Source: an uncultured Oscillospiraceae bacterium (GTDB lineage: Bacteria; Bacillota; Clostridia; Oscillospirales; Oscillospiraceae). Taken from it: DNA of 64,000 nt. The stretch covers positions 24,674 to 88,673 of the forward strand of contig CANPVS010000005.1 in assembly GCA_947581795.1 (NCBI GenBank). Direction: 5' to 3'. Under the pieces are notes generated by a model. The model was not told the origin of the DNA. It saw nothing but the letters and a program-made list of their open reading frames with translations, and made no database searches. A program made the translations under genes and the position numbers. Of the stretch, positions 36,721-47,000 are shown in pieces. Every line of letters starts with the position of its first letter. Position 1 is the stretch's first letter.

Positions 36721-38112
36721 TTACAGGTCCAGGCCGGACAGGGTGTTGACCCACCAGCGCTTATGGACCATGACGGCGCCTGCCACGTCCTTGATGATGA
36801 CGGTGCCGCAGCTGATGGTATAGACCCACAGGATGCCGAGGCCCGTAAAATGGGCCACCGCCCACGCCACGGGCACGTTCACCACCCATGTGAAGCAGCA
36901 GTCGAACAGGAACGTGACCATGGTCTTGCCCCCGGAGCGCATGGTGAAGTAGCAGCCCTGGGCGAAGCAGTCCAGGGGCAGGAAAGCCCCCATGACGCAG
37001 ATGATGTCCCTGGCCAGGGTCCGGACCTGGGGCGTTGTGTTGTAAAAGCGGGGAAACAGCCCCGACACCAGCGCCATGGTCACGCCGATGACCGTGGCGA
37101 CGACCACATCCAAGGCCAGGAGCTTCCGGTCCGTGTCCACGGCCCGCTCCTGCTCCCCTGCCCCCAGCTCCTGGCCCACCACGATGCCGATGGTGGTACC
37201 CAGGCTGAAAGCCACCGCGGTGAACAGGTCGAACAGCACATAGGCGATATTTAATGAAGCCATGACTGTGATGCCCCGGGTGGAGTAGATCTGGTTCAGC
37301 ATGGCCGTGCCCGTGCACCAGAGGGTCTCGTTCAGGGTAAGCGGCAGGCTCCGGCGGGTCATGTCCGCCAGCAGCGTCCGGCTCATGGGGAATCCCTCCA
37401 GCATCTTATGAGTGAAGAGCACCTCTTTTTTATGGGCGTGACTCCAGCCGATGTTGATGGCCGCCTCCACCACACGGGACGTGACCGTGGCGACAGCGGC
37501 GCCACGCACGCCCAGGGCAGGCGCGCCCAGCTTGCCGAAGATGAGGATCCAGTTCAGCACCAGATTCACAGCCACCGCCGCCCAGGACGCCGCCATGGGC
37601 ACAGCGGCGTGGCCCGCCTCCCGCAGCGTGGAGGCGTAGACCGTGGCCACGGCAAAGGGGATCATCTCCCACAGCATGATGCGCAGATAGTCATAGGCGT
37701 AGCCCATGACCTCTTCGGTCGTCCCCGCCTCGCCGGTGATGTAAAAGCCAATGAGCTGCCGGCCGAACAGGCCGAATACCGCCACACAGGCCAGGCACAT
37801 GGCCAGCGCGGTCAGGAACTTATAGCGGAAGGCCGCCTTGAAGCTCCTGGCCTGCCCCGCGCCCCAGTACTGGGCGCAGAAGATGCCCGGGCCGGAGACA
37901 GCGCCGAAAATGACCAGGTTGAAGATGAAGAACAGCTGTCCCACGATGGCCACGCCGCTCATGGAGGCGGTGCCCGTCTGTCCCACCATGATGTTGTCCA
38001 GCAGGTTGACGAAGTTGGTCACCACGTTCTGGAGCATGATGGGCAGCGCCACCGCCATGGCCCGGCGATAGAACCGCCGGTCCCCGATAAACTTGCTGGC
38101 CAAAGCTTTCAT
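36721..38112 (-). CDS. MATE family efflux transporter
   Basis: ALPIMLQNVVTNFVNLLDNIMVGQTGTASMSGVAIVGQ. Confidence 0.93.
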   Translation of the reverse strand: MKALASKFIGDRRFYRRAMAVALPIMLQNVVTNFVNLLDNIMVGQTGTASMSGVAIVGQLFFIFNLVIFGAVSGPGIFCAQYWGAGQARSFKAAFRYKFLTALAMCLACVAVFGLFGRQLIGFYITGEAGTTEEVMGYAYDYLRIMLWEMIPFAVATVYASTLREAGHAAVPMAASWAAVAVNLVLNWILIFGKLGAPALGVRGAAVATVTSRVVEAAINIGWSHAHKKEVLFTHKMLEGFPMSRTLLADMTRRSLPLTLNETLWCTGTAMLNQIYSTRGITVMASLNIAYVLFDLFTAVAFSLGTTIGIVVGQELGAGEQERAVDTDRKLLALDVVVATVIGVTMALVSGLFPRFYNTTPQVRTLARDIICVMGAFLPLDCFAQGCYFTMRSGGKTMVTFLFDCCFTWVVNVPVAWAVAHFTGLGILWVYTISCGTVIIKDVAGAVMVHKRWWVNTLSGLDL

Positions 38113-38304
38113 GGCTGCCTCCTTCCTTCACACACAGCCCGTCATTATACAGGAGCGCCTGTCGCTTGTCAATTTCTCCTTCTCTCCGTCCCGGCGCTTT
38201 TCTTTTTCCCATGCCTGTGATAGAATACCCATAGAATTAAATGTATGTGCGCCGACAGGCGGCGCATACTGAACGCATCAACAAAACGCGAAGCGAGGCC
38301 TTCT

Positions 38305-40110
38305 ATGCACACCATCTTATCGCTCATCCTGGCTTTTCTCGTCGCCTTCTCCGCCGCAGACGGTCTTGACGGTCTGCGGGACACCCTTGCCCTGCGCCGG
38401 GACCGGCTGGCGGCGGCGGGCGACGTGCTCCGCCCTCAGGCCGCCGCCCCGGTCGTGGCCCCGGCGGCCGAGCCGGCCGTGGATGTGGACTGGGAGGACA
38501 TCTCCTACGTCCACTATGACCCCGCCGCCTTTGACGCGGGCGTGGAGGAGCTCGCCGTCCTGGCGGAGGGCGAGGACAGCCAGGCCCTCATCAATCAGTA
38601 TGAGGAGCTGTACGACCAGTTCATCTGCGCCTATACCCTCGCGGAGGTGGCCTATGTCCGCTTCAGCGACGACGTGACGGACCAGTACTGGTCCGACGAG
38701 TCCGTCTACAGCGAGACTCTTGTGGCCGATATGCAGGATGAACTTTTCACCGCCTGCCGCCAGGCGGTCCAGGGTCCCTGTGGGGACGGCTTCCGCGCCC
38801 ATGTGGGCGAGAGCCTCGCGGATATGTTCCAGAACTATGTGCCCATGACGGACCGGGCGTCGGAACTGATGCGCCGGGAGGCGGAGCTGGTGGACGAATA
38901 CTACGAGCGCATGAACGGCGCCGCTGACGTCACCTACGACTACGAGGGCGAGGCCTGGACCACGGACATGATCAACGGCTTCCAGGGCGCTGACCTGGCC
39001 TACCGGGACTATGACGGTTATCTGGAGGTGTTCTACGGCCTGCAGAAGGTCGTCTGCGACCAGGTAGGGCCCCTGTTTGAGGAACTGGTGGACATCCGCG
39101 CGGAGCGGGCGGCCATCGCCGGGTATGAGGATTACGCGGATATGGCCTACGAGCAGCTGTATATGCGGGACTATACCCCAGAAGACGCCCAGATTCTCTG
39201 CGACGCGGTAAAGCCCATCGCCCGGGCTTACTACGACAGCCGTTACTACGCCGACGCCTGGGGCGACACCGGCGACGTGACCCCTCAGATGGATGAGGGG
39301 GCCCTCCTGGACGCGCTGGGCACCTGCGTCGCGGCGCTGGACCCGGAGCTGGAGGCCGACTGGCAATACATGACCGAACACGGCCTGGCCGACATCGGTT
39401 TTTCCGGCGACCGGCTGGAGGCCAGCTACACCACGAACCTCATGCAGTACAACATGCCGGTCATATTCAGCACCCTTTGGGGAGATTTCTTCGACCTGTC
39501 CACCCTCACCCACGAGTTCGGCCACTTCGCCGACATGCTCCGTGAGGCGCAGCCCAGCCCCTTCGTCTCCGGCAGCATCGACCTGCAGGAGATCCCCTCC
39601 ACGGCCATGGAGGCCCTGTGCACCTTCCTTTACGGCGACGTCTACGACACGGGCGCCGACACGGCCCGCTCCTCCGTGCTCTGCGGGCTGGTGGAATCGG
39701 TCATAGACGGCTGCATCTTCGACGAGCTCCAGCGGCGGATATACGCCGACCCGGATATGACCGTGGAGGACATCAGCGCCCTCTATGCGGAGATCAGCGC
39801 CGACTACGGCGTCTATGAGCCCACCGGCACGGACTACTACTGGGTCTACGTGTCCCACAACTTCGACGTGCCTCTCTACTATATCAGCTACGCCGTGTCG
39901 GCCCTGGCCGCCATCCAGATATGGGACGTTGGGCAGACGGACCTGCCCGCCGCCGTGGACCTGTGGAAGGCCGTCACCGCCGCCGATCCCTACAGTGAGC
40001 AGTATATGGCCGTGCTGCCGGAATGCGGGCTGCGGCTGTTCACCGAAGAGGGCGCCGTGGAGGAGATATGCGCCCCCCTTCTGGAGGAGCTGGACCGCCT
40101 GGCCGGCTGA
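38305..40110 (+). CDS. Secreted M3-family oligoendopeptidase-like metallopeptidase
   Basis: N-terminal signal sequence; LTHEFGHFADMLREAQPSPF active-site motif. Confidence 0.85.
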   Translation: MHTILSLILAFLVAFSAADGLDGLRDTLALRRDRLAAAGDVLRPQAAAPVVAPAAEPAVDVDWEDISYVHYDPAAFDAGVEELAVLAEGEDSQALINQYEELYDQFICAYTLAEVAYVRFSDDVTDQYWSDESVYSETLVADMQDELFTACRQAVQGPCGDGFRAHVGESLADMFQNYVPMTDRASELMRREAELVDEYYERMNGAADVTYDYEGEAWTTDMINGFQGADLAYRDYDGYLEVFYGLQKVVCDQVGPLFEELVDIRAERAAIAGYEDYADMAYEQLYMRDYTPEDAQILCDAVKPIARAYYDSRYYADAWGDTGDVTPQMDEGALLDALGTCVAALDPELEADWQYMTEHGLADIGFSGDRLEASYTTNLMQYNMPVIFSTLWGDFFDLSTLTHEFGHFADMLREAQPSPFVSGSIDLQEIPSTAMEALCTFLYGDVYDTGADTARSSVLCGLVESVIDGCIFDELQRRIYADPDMTVEDISALYAEISADYGVYEPTGTDYYWVYVSHNFDVPLYYISYAVSALAAIQIWDVGQTDLPAAVDLWKAVTAADPYSEQYMAVLPECGLRLFTEEGAVEEICAPLLEELDRLAG

Positions 40111-40131
40111 TACCGGGCCAAAACAAGACCA

Positions 40132-40163
40132 AGACCGCCGGAGGCATCTGCCCCCGGCGGTCT
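40132..40163 (+). terminator. Terminator between convergent genes
   Basis: AGACCGCCGG-n-CCGGCGGTCT. Confidence 0.75.
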
Positions 40164-40178
40164 GTTATTCATTTAAGT

Positions 40179-40721
40179 TCAGTCCGCGTCCTTCAGCACG
40201 TCGATGTTCTGGATAAGATAGATGGCCCCGGACACCACCGTCAGCACCACGCACAGCCACATGAGACCGTTGGCGGCGGTGACCAGCATGGGCAGGTCCA
40301 GCGCCCGCAGGACAAGGATGACCACCAGTGACACGTCCTGGACCAGGGTCTTCAGCTTGCCCCAGATGTTGGCGGCCACCACTCTCCCCTGCTCCGCGGC
40401 GGACAGCCGGATACCGGAGACGAGGAACTCCCGGAACAGGATGACCACCAGGGCCACCGGGGGAATGAGCCCCTCGGGGATGAGCACGATCATGACGGAG
40501 TAGTTTAGGATCTTGTCCGCCAGAGGGTCCATGAACTTGCCGAAGTTGGTGACGAGGTGCCGACTGCGGGCGATGCGCCCGTCGGCCATATCGGTCAGGG
40601 AAGCCGCGGCGTACATCACCGCCGCGAGCCACGCCCACACCGGGCCTGTCAGCAGCAGGAACACCACCATCAGCACCGTCATGGCGATGCGGGCCAGGGT
40701 CAGTTTGTTGGGCAGATTCAT
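40179..40721 (-). CDS. pgsA: CDP-diacylglycerol--glycerol-3-phosphate 3-phosphatidyltransferase
   Basis: MNLPNKLTLARI, DMADGRIARSRHLVTNFGKFMDPLADKIL (CDP-alcohol phosphotransferase motif). Confidence 0.93.
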   Translation of the reverse strand: MNLPNKLTLARIAMTVLMVVFLLLTGPVWAWLAAVMYAAASLTDMADGRIARSRHLVTNFGKFMDPLADKILNYSVMIVLIPEGLIPPVALVVILFREFLVSGIRLSAAEQGRVVAANIWGKLKTLVQDVSLVVILVLRALDLPMLVTAANGLMWLCVVLTVVSGAIYLIQNIDVLKDAD

Positions 40722-40845
40722 GATCGCGCCGCTCCTTTTCTTGACCGTTTTCTTTGAAGTAGATTGTAGTAAATGCCGCCCCGATTGTCAACCCCGCCGG
40801 GAATTTCTTCCTTTACAACCGGGCGAAAAACAGTATAATAAGAGT

Positions 40846-41784
40846 ATGGACGAGCCGTATGTGGGCCGCTTCGCGCCCAGCCCCTCCGGGTATATGCACC
40901 TGGGCAACCTTCTGGCCATGCTCCTGGCGTGGCTGGACTGCCGCGCCCATAACGGGCGGCTCATCTTCCGCATGGAGGACCTGGACCCGGTGCGCACACG
41001 GCCGGAATACGCCGCCGCCTTGGCGGAGGACCTGCGCTGGCTGGGTTTGGACTGGGACGAGGGTTACCCCGACCCGGCCTACTGCCAGTCCAACCGGACC
41101 GCCCTCTATGAGGAGGCGTTCCATGCCCTGGAGGAAAAGGGCCTTGTATACCCCTGCTGGTGCAGCCGGGCCCAGCGGCTGGCCGCCGCCAACGCGCCCC
41201 ATCCCGGCGAGGCGGTCCATGACCCCGGCTGCCGCTGCCGTCGTTATACCGTTCAGGAGCGGGCCGCCCTCATGGCCTCCGGTCGGATGCCCGCCTGGAA
41301 GGCGGCCGTGCCGGACGAGACGATCACTATTATTGATGGCCACTACGGCGCCTATACCCAGAACCTGGCCCGGGAGGGCGGGGACTTTATCATCCGCCGG
41401 GCAGATGGGATATACGCCTACCAGCTGGCGGTGAGCGTGGACGACATGCGCATGGGCGTGACCCGGGTAGTCCGGGGCCGGGACCTTCTCTCCTCCGCGC
41501 CCCGGCAGGCATGGCTCATCCGCACCCTTGGCGGCACGCCGCCGGGGTACTGCCACCTGCCCCTTCTCACCGGCAACAGGGAAAAGCTCTCCAAGCGGCT
41601 GGGAAGCCGCAGCACCGAGGCCCTTCGTAAGGAATACGACCCCCGGAAGCTGGTGGGAACGCTGGCCTTCATTGCGGGGCTGCTGCCCGCGCCGGAGCCC
41701 ATCTCCCCCGTTGAGCTCCTGCCTCTCTTCGACTGGAACAACATCCCCACCGGGGACATACCCATAGACGATCTTGACATCTGA
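40846..41784 (+). CDS. gluQ: Glutamyl-Q tRNA(Asp) synthetase-like protein
   Basis: RFAPSPSGYMHLGNLLAMLLAWLDC, KLSKRLG; no anticodon-binding domain; CWC...CRC cysteines. Confidence 0.85.
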   Translation: MDEPYVGRFAPSPSGYMHLGNLLAMLLAWLDCRAHNGRLIFRMEDLDPVRTRPEYAAALAEDLRWLGLDWDEGYPDPAYCQSNRTALYEEAFHALEEKGLVYPCWCSRAQRLAAANAPHPGEAVHDPGCRCRRYTVQERAALMASGRMPAWKAAVPDETITIIDGHYGAYTQNLAREGGDFIIRRADGIYAYQLAVSVDDMRMGVTRVVRGRDLLSSAPRQAWLIRTLGGTPPGYCHLPLLTGNREKLSKRLGSRSTEALRKEYDPRKLVGTLAFIAGLLPAPEPISPVELLPLFDWNNIPTGDIPIDDLDI

Positions 41785-41811
41785 CGCCCACTGGGCGAAA
41801 AGGAGGAAGCC

Positions 41812-43092
41812 ATGGCCCCATCCACCCTCTCCCAGCGCCTCGCATCCGGCGCGCTGGACGAAAAGCTCACCTATCTCTACGGCCCCAAGCGCCTTGCCCG
41901 GGAACGGGACCGCTACGCCTACGTGCTGGAGCGGTTCGACACCGCCTTCGGCCGCCCGGCGGAGGCCTTCTTCACCGCCCCCGGCCGCACAGAGCTGGGC
42001 GGCAACCACACCGACCACCAGCACGGCCGGGTCCTGGCCGCCGGGGTGGATATGGACATCCTGGCCGCCGCGGTCCCCACCGGGTCCGGCAAGGTCCGGT
42101 TCCTGTCCGAGGGCTACTCCATGGTGGAGATAAGCCTATCGGAGCTGGACCCGGTACCCGGGGAGCGCAATACCACCGCCGCCCTTCTGCGGGGCGTGGC
42201 CGCCCGGTTCGACCAACTGGGCTGCGACCTCTCCGGCGCGGGCTTCGACGCCTACGCCGTGTCGGACGTGCCCGGCGGCAGCGGTCTCTCCTCCTCCGCC
42301 GCCTTTGAGGTGCTGGCGGGCAACATCTTCAACGACCTGTATTTCAACAACAAGTGCACTCCCGTGGAGCTGGCCCAGATCGGCCAGTACGCGGAGAACT
42401 TCTTCTTCGGCAAGCCCTGCGGCCTCATGGACCAGACCGCCTCCTCCGTGGGCGGCGTGGTGGCCATCGACTTCAAGGACCCGGCCCACCCTGTGGTGGA
42501 GCAGATCGACCTGGACCTCCACAAGGCGGGCTACGCCCTGTGCATTCTGGATTCCCGGGCGGGCCACGAGGACCTGACGGCGGAGTACGCCGCCATCACC
42601 GACGAGCTGAAGACCGTGAGCCGCCACTTCGGCAAGGAAGTCCTGCGGGAGGTATCCGAGGAGGAGTTCTCCTCCGCCATCCCCGCTCTGCGCAAAGAGG
42701 CCGGCGACCGGGCGGTGCTCCGGTCCATGCACTACTTCGACGAGAACGAACGGGCCCACGCCCAGGCCGAGGCTCTGAAGGCCGGGGATTTTGATGGCTT
42801 TTTGAAGCTGGCCTCCGCCTCCGGCCGGTCCTCCGCCCTCTATCTGCAAAACGTGGTGCCCACGGGCCAGACCGCCAACCAGGAGCTGATGCTCACCATC
42901 GCCCTGGCCAGCCACATTCTGAACGGCCGGGGCGCGGTCCGCGTCCACGGCGGCGGCTTCGGCGGCACGGCACAGGCCTTCGTGCCCCTGGACATGGCGG
43001 ACCAGTTCAAGGCCCGCATAGAGGCGGTCCTGGGCGAGGGCGCCTGCCACATCCTGAACGTCCGCCCGGTGGGCGGCATGAAGCTCTCGTAA
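41812..43092 (+). CDS. galK: Galactokinase
   Basis: FFTAPGRTELGGNHTDHQHG, DVPGGSGLSSSAAFEVLAG. Confidence 0.94.
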   Translation: MAPSTLSQRLASGALDEKLTYLYGPKRLARERDRYAYVLERFDTAFGRPAEAFFTAPGRTELGGNHTDHQHGRVLAAGVDMDILAAAVPTGSGKVRFLSEGYSMVEISLSELDPVPGERNTTAALLRGVAARFDQLGCDLSGAGFDAYAVSDVPGGSGLSSSAAFEVLAGNIFNDLYFNNKCTPVELAQIGQYAENFFFGKPCGLMDQTASSVGGVVAIDFKDPAHPVVEQIDLDLHKAGYALCILDSRAGHEDLTAEYAAITDELKTVSRHFGKEVLREVSEEEFSSAIPALRKEAGDRAVLRSMHYFDENERAHAQAEALKAGDFDGFLKLASASGRSSALYLQNVVPTGQTANQELMLTIALASHILNGRGAVRVHGGGFGGTAQAFVPLDMADQFKARIEAVLGEGACHILNVRPVGGMKLS

Positions 43093-43104
43093 GGAGGCGG
43101 TACC

Positions 43105-44592
43105 ATGATAGACACCTATATCGCGGAGCTCGTCCGCTATGGCATGGAGAAGGCCCTCATCGCCCCCACGGACATGACCTGGGCCGCCAACCGGCTGCTG
43201 GAGGCTTTGAAGCTGGACCGCTGGTCCGCCCCGGAGCCGGGGGAGCACCGGCCTTTGGAAGATATCCTGAAGGATATTCTGGACTGGTCGGTGGAAAACG
43301 GCCGCATCGAGGACGGTGTGGCCAGCCGGGACCTGTTCGACACCGAGCTCATGGGCCGGCTCACCCCCCGCCCCAGCGATGTGATCAGCGCGTTCCAGGC
43401 CCGCTATGCCAGAAGCCCCCAGGCCGCCACAGACTGGTACTATGACTTCTCCCAGAACACGGACTATATCCGCCGCTACCGTATCGCCAGGGACATGAAG
43501 TGGGTCACGCCCACGGAATACGGCGACATCGATATCACCATCAACCTCTCCAAACCGGAGAAGGACCCCCGGGCCATCGCCGCGGCGAAGAACGCTCCCC
43601 AGAACGCCTACCCCGCCTGCCAGCTCTGCGCCTCCAACGAGGGCTACGCCGGAAGGCTGGACCACCCCGCCCGGCAGAATCACCGCATTATCCCCCTCAC
43701 CCTGGACGGCCAGGACTGGTTCTTCCAGTACTCCCCCTACGTCTACTACAACGAGCACTGTATCGTCCTCAATTCCCGCCACATCCCCATGAAGATCGAC
43801 CGGTCCACCTTCCGGCGGCAGATGGACTTTCTGAAGCTCTTCCCCCACTATTTCCTGGGCAGCAACGCGGACCTGCCCATCGTGGGCGGCTCCATCCTGA
43901 GCCACGACCACTTCCAGGGCGGCCGCTACACCTTCGCCATGGCGAAGGCGCCCATTGAGACCCCCGTCTCCTTCCCCGGCTATGACGACGTGGAGGCGGG
44001 CCTGGTGAAGTGGCCCATGAGCGTGATTCGCATCCGCACTGCCGACCCGGACCGGCTGGTGGACCTGGCGGACAAAATACTGCTCGCCTGGCGGGGCTAC
44101 AGCGACCCGTCGGCGGGCATCCTGGCCGAGACGGAGGGCGAGCCCCACAACACCATCACCCCCATCGCCCGCATGCGGGAGGGGAAGTTCGAGCTGGATC
44201 TGGTGCTCCGGAACAACCGGACCACGGAAGAGTATCCCTTAGGGCTCTTCCACCCCCACCAGGAGCTGCACCACATCAAGAAGGAGAACATCGGCCTCAT
44301 CGAGGTGATGGGCCTGGCCGTCCTCCCCGCCCGGCTGAAGACAGAGCTGGCCGCGCTGGCGGACAAGCTGGTCACGGGCGGCGACATCCGTGGAGACGAG
44401 ACTCTCGCCAAGCACGCCGACTGGGCCGAGGACTTGCAAAAGAGATACACCTTCAACGCCGAGAACGCCCTGCCCATATTGCAGGACGAGGTGGGAAAGG
44501 TGTTCGCGAAGGTCCTGGAGCACGCGGGCGTCTACAAGCGCACGCCCGAGGGCCAGGCGGCCTTCCTCCGCTTCGTCGAGATCGTGAAATAA
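43105..44592 (+). CDS. galT: UDP-glucose--hexose-1-phosphate uridylyltransferase
   Basis: SPYVYYNEHCIVLNSRHIPMKI, GGSILSHDHFQGGRY. Confidence 0.94.
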   Translation: MIDTYIAELVRYGMEKALIAPTDMTWAANRLLEALKLDRWSAPEPGEHRPLEDILKDILDWSVENGRIEDGVASRDLFDTELMGRLTPRPSDVISAFQARYARSPQAATDWYYDFSQNTDYIRRYRIARDMKWVTPTEYGDIDITINLSKPEKDPRAIAAAKNAPQNAYPACQLCASNEGYAGRLDHPARQNHRIIPLTLDGQDWFFQYSPYVYYNEHCIVLNSRHIPMKIDRSTFRRQMDFLKLFPHYFLGSNADLPIVGGSILSHDHFQGGRYTFAMAKAPIETPVSFPGYDDVEAGLVKWPMSVIRIRTADPDRLVDLADKILLAWRGYSDPSAGILAETEGEPHNTITPIARMREGKFELDLVLRNNRTTEEYPLGLFHPHQELHHIKKENIGLIEVMGLAVLPARLKTELAALADKLVTGGDIRGDETLAKHADWAEDLQKRYTFNAENALPILQDEVGKVFAKVLEHAGVYKRTPEGQAAFLRFVEIVK

Positions 44593-44605
44593 CCGCATAC
44601 TGTGA

Positions 44606-44640
44606 GAGGGCTCCCCGTTTTTGGGAGCCCTCCTTTTTCT
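44606..44640 (+). terminator. Rho-independent terminator after galT
   Basis: GAGGGCTCCC-n-GGGAGCCCTC followed by CTTTTTCTTTT. Confidence 0.85.
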
Positions 44641-44641
44641 T

Positions 44642-46348
44642 TTATTCCACCTTTTCCACGCTCTTCGCCAGGGCCAGCACCGCGTCCCGGTCCGCGGCCG
44701 GGCTTTGTCTCAGGTCGTTGATGCTCACGCCAAAGAGCAGATCCGTGTCCTCATTGTACCAATACACGGCACCGTAGTCCGGCAGCAACACCATCGCCGC
44801 TGGGTGCCCCTGGACGGTCTCGTCGGTGACCTCCCCGTCCGGGAACTTCTCCTCCATCCAATTGCGGATGGCTGGGACGTAGCCCGCCGGCTCCGTGGGC
44901 GAGTCCGTGATGCGGTAGTAGACGAGCGTATCCACCTCGCTCTCGGCAGGGGTATAACTGCCGCCGCAGGACAGCGCCTCGCCCTCCAGACCGATCCGAT
45001 CCGGATCCAGGGGTTCCTGGCGTCCCAAGAGCCCGTCGGCATAGGTCTCAGGGAGCGTGCTGAAGGCATATCGGCCCAACTGGGCGATAACGTCGGCGCT
45101 CTGCGCCTGCCTCTCCGCCGCCGCCGCGGTAATGGCCTCATTCCGGGCGTTTTCCCGCTCCTGCAGCGCCATCAACGCATCGGCCGTCTCTGGGTGGGCC
45201 GTGCCGTCGAACCGCGCCGCCAGGATCGCAAAGTCGACGCTGTCCGCGACGGTCTCCAGGTCCTCTCTCGTGATGGCAGGCGGAAGGTTCTCCCGCTTGT
45301 TCCGGACATAGCCGTCATAATACTCCTGCCACGCGGCCTCCTGCTCGGCCTCAGTCAGGTCCGGCTCGTTTTGCAGAATGTTCTCCATAATGAACGCTTT
45401 ATGCTCCTCGTCCAGGCTTGGGTCCGTGGCCGGGTCGTAGCTGGGGGCGCTGCCCGCGTTCACGCCCAGCTCCATATAGGCGCCGGCGCTCTCCGTCATG
45501 ATCTCCGCGCTGTTGGGGGCCATGTACAGGTCCACCGTCTCGCCGCTGACGGTGGTATACTGCCAGGCCTCCCCGTCCCCGGACAGCTCCGCGAAGCCGG
45601 AGATGGTGGCAAAAGAGCCCTTGGCGTTGACGAACATGCTCATGTCCACCCGGCGGTCCCCGGACAGAAGCTCCTGAAACTCCGCCTTGAAGCTGCCGTC
45701 GTCGTAGATATACCCGCCCACGTCATAGTTTGGGGCGATAGGGTCGATGGAATCATCGAAGAAGGGCTCCGTGCCCAAGGCTTCATAGAGGTCCTTCGAC
45801 TGATAATAGACCGCCATGTCCTGGTGGAGCGTCAGGCCGTACTTCTCCACAATGGCATCCAATGCGTCCGCCTGGTCCTGGAAGCTGGCGCCATAGAGCA
45901 GGGCGTAGTTGTCCGGCGTCTCGTGCCAGGAGTCGTCCACGCCCCGCGCCTGCCAGGGATCGTTCTCCATGGTCCTTTCCAGCCAGCCGCGCTGCCACGC
46001 CTCCCACTCGGTGTAGGCCTGGTACTCCGGCGTGCCCTGGTAGCCCGTCAGGGATATCCGCGTCGTGGGCCGCTCCGCCGCCTCTTCATCCGTCTCAAGC
46101 TCAAAGGGCTGTTCGATGACGTACTTGTCGATGAACATCTCATACACCGCGTAGGCGGTCACACCCAGGGCGGCGATGAGCGCCGCCGCGACCAGGCCCG
46201 TCCGGACCATCCGGCCCAGTCTCCGGGGCCTTCTCGCCCGGTCCAGTCCCTCGCGGACTATGGCAAGCACGTTGTCCGTGCCGATGGGGCTCCCCTCCAG
46301 AGGCAGGTCCCCCGGGCAGGTGCCGTCAAACAATTCAAACCAGTCCAT
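44642..46348 (-). CDS. Membrane protein with large extracytoplasmic domain, putative anti-sigma partner
   Basis: ~50 aa cytoplasmic N-term, single TM (TGLVAAALIAALGVTAYAVYEMF), ~490 aa outside; overlaps sigma gene. Confidence 0.6.
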   Translation of the reverse strand: MDWFELFDGTCPGDLPLEGSPIGTDNVLAIVREGLDRARRPRRLGRMVRTGLVAAALIAALGVTAYAVYEMFIDKYVIEQPFELETDEEAAERPTTRISLTGYQGTPEYQAYTEWEAWQRGWLERTMENDPWQARGVDDSWHETPDNYALLYGASFQDQADALDAIVEKYGLTLHQDMAVYYQSKDLYEALGTEPFFDDSIDPIAPNYDVGGYIYDDGSFKAEFQELLSGDRRVDMSMFVNAKGSFATISGFAELSGDGEAWQYTTVSGETVDLYMAPNSAEIMTESAGAYMELGVNAGSAPSYDPATDPSLDEEHKAFIMENILQNEPDLTEAEQEAAWQEYYDGYVRNKRENLPPAITREDLETVADSVDFAILAARFDGTAHPETADALMALQERENARNEAITAAAAERQAQSADVIAQLGRYAFSTLPETYADGLLGRQEPLDPDRIGLEGEALSCGGSYTPAESEVDTLVYYRITDSPTEPAGYVPAIRNWMEEKFPDGEVTDETVQGHPAAMVLLPDYGAVYWYNEDTDLLFGVSINDLRQSPAADRDAVLALAKSVEKVE

Positions 46349-46884
46349 TACCGTTCTCCTTTCGTCAGCTGCGTTTTGATGACATCCCGTCCCCGTTTCA
46401 GCCGCTGGCGGACAGCGTCCGCCGTCATGCCCAGCTTTTCGCCGATGTCCGGGGCGCTTTGGCAGAGGTAGTACCGGCGGAGGAATATCTCCCGGTCCGG
46501 CTCGCCCAAAGCGTCCACCGCGGCGAGGAGCGCCTTTCGCTCCTCCCTTTCCAGCACGCCGCTCTCCGGGCCCTCCACGGCCCCGTCCAGCTCGTCGTAT
46601 TCAAGCTCCGGCAGCGCGGACGCCCGGCGCAGCCTGTCGATGGCGCGGGTCCGGGCGATGGCGCCCAGGTAGCCCCGCACGGCGCCCTCCCGGACCTTTT
46701 CCCGGCTGCGCCACAACGTGAGGAACACGTCCGCCGCGACCTCCTCCCCGTCCTGCACGGAGAGGCGACCGCCGATGACGGCCCATACCACCGCACCCAC
46801 ATAGGGCGTATACCTTTTTACGAACCACTCCAGGGCCCGCTCGTCGCCCCGCTTCAGCCGTTCCAGTGCCTTTGTCTCATCCAA
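46348..46884 (-). CDS. ECF-type RNA polymerase sigma factor
   Basis: RLKRGDERALEWFVKRYTPYVGAVVWAV...DREIFLRRYYLCQSAPDIGEKLGMTADAVRQRLKRGRD. Confidence 0.9.
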   Translation of the reverse strand: MDETKALERLKRGDERALEWFVKRYTPYVGAVVWAVIGGRLSVQDGEEVAADVFLTLWRSREKVREGAVRGYLGAIARTRAIDRLRRASALPELEYDELDGAVEGPESGVLEREERKALLAAVDALGEPDREIFLRRYYLCQSAPDIGEKLGMTADAVRQRLKRGRDVIKTQLTKGER

Positions 46885-46953
46885 TTTCCTCCGCCTCCTT
46901 CAGCGCGCTCACTACGAATAACGCGCGTTCTGTCCCCGCCGTGACAAGAAAAA

Positions 46954-46979
46954 AGGAGAGCCCGGCAAAGGGCTCTCCT
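46954..46979 (-). terminator. Terminator downstream of coaD operon
   Basis: AGGAGAGCCC-n-GGGCTCTCCT; T-run on minus strand. Confidence 0.75.
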
Positions 46980-47000
46980 GATATTCAGATAAAGGCAGAC

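Noticed and set aside
42136-44148. 670-aa minus-strand ORF
   Set aside because: Antisense to galK and galT; GC-skewed shadow frame.
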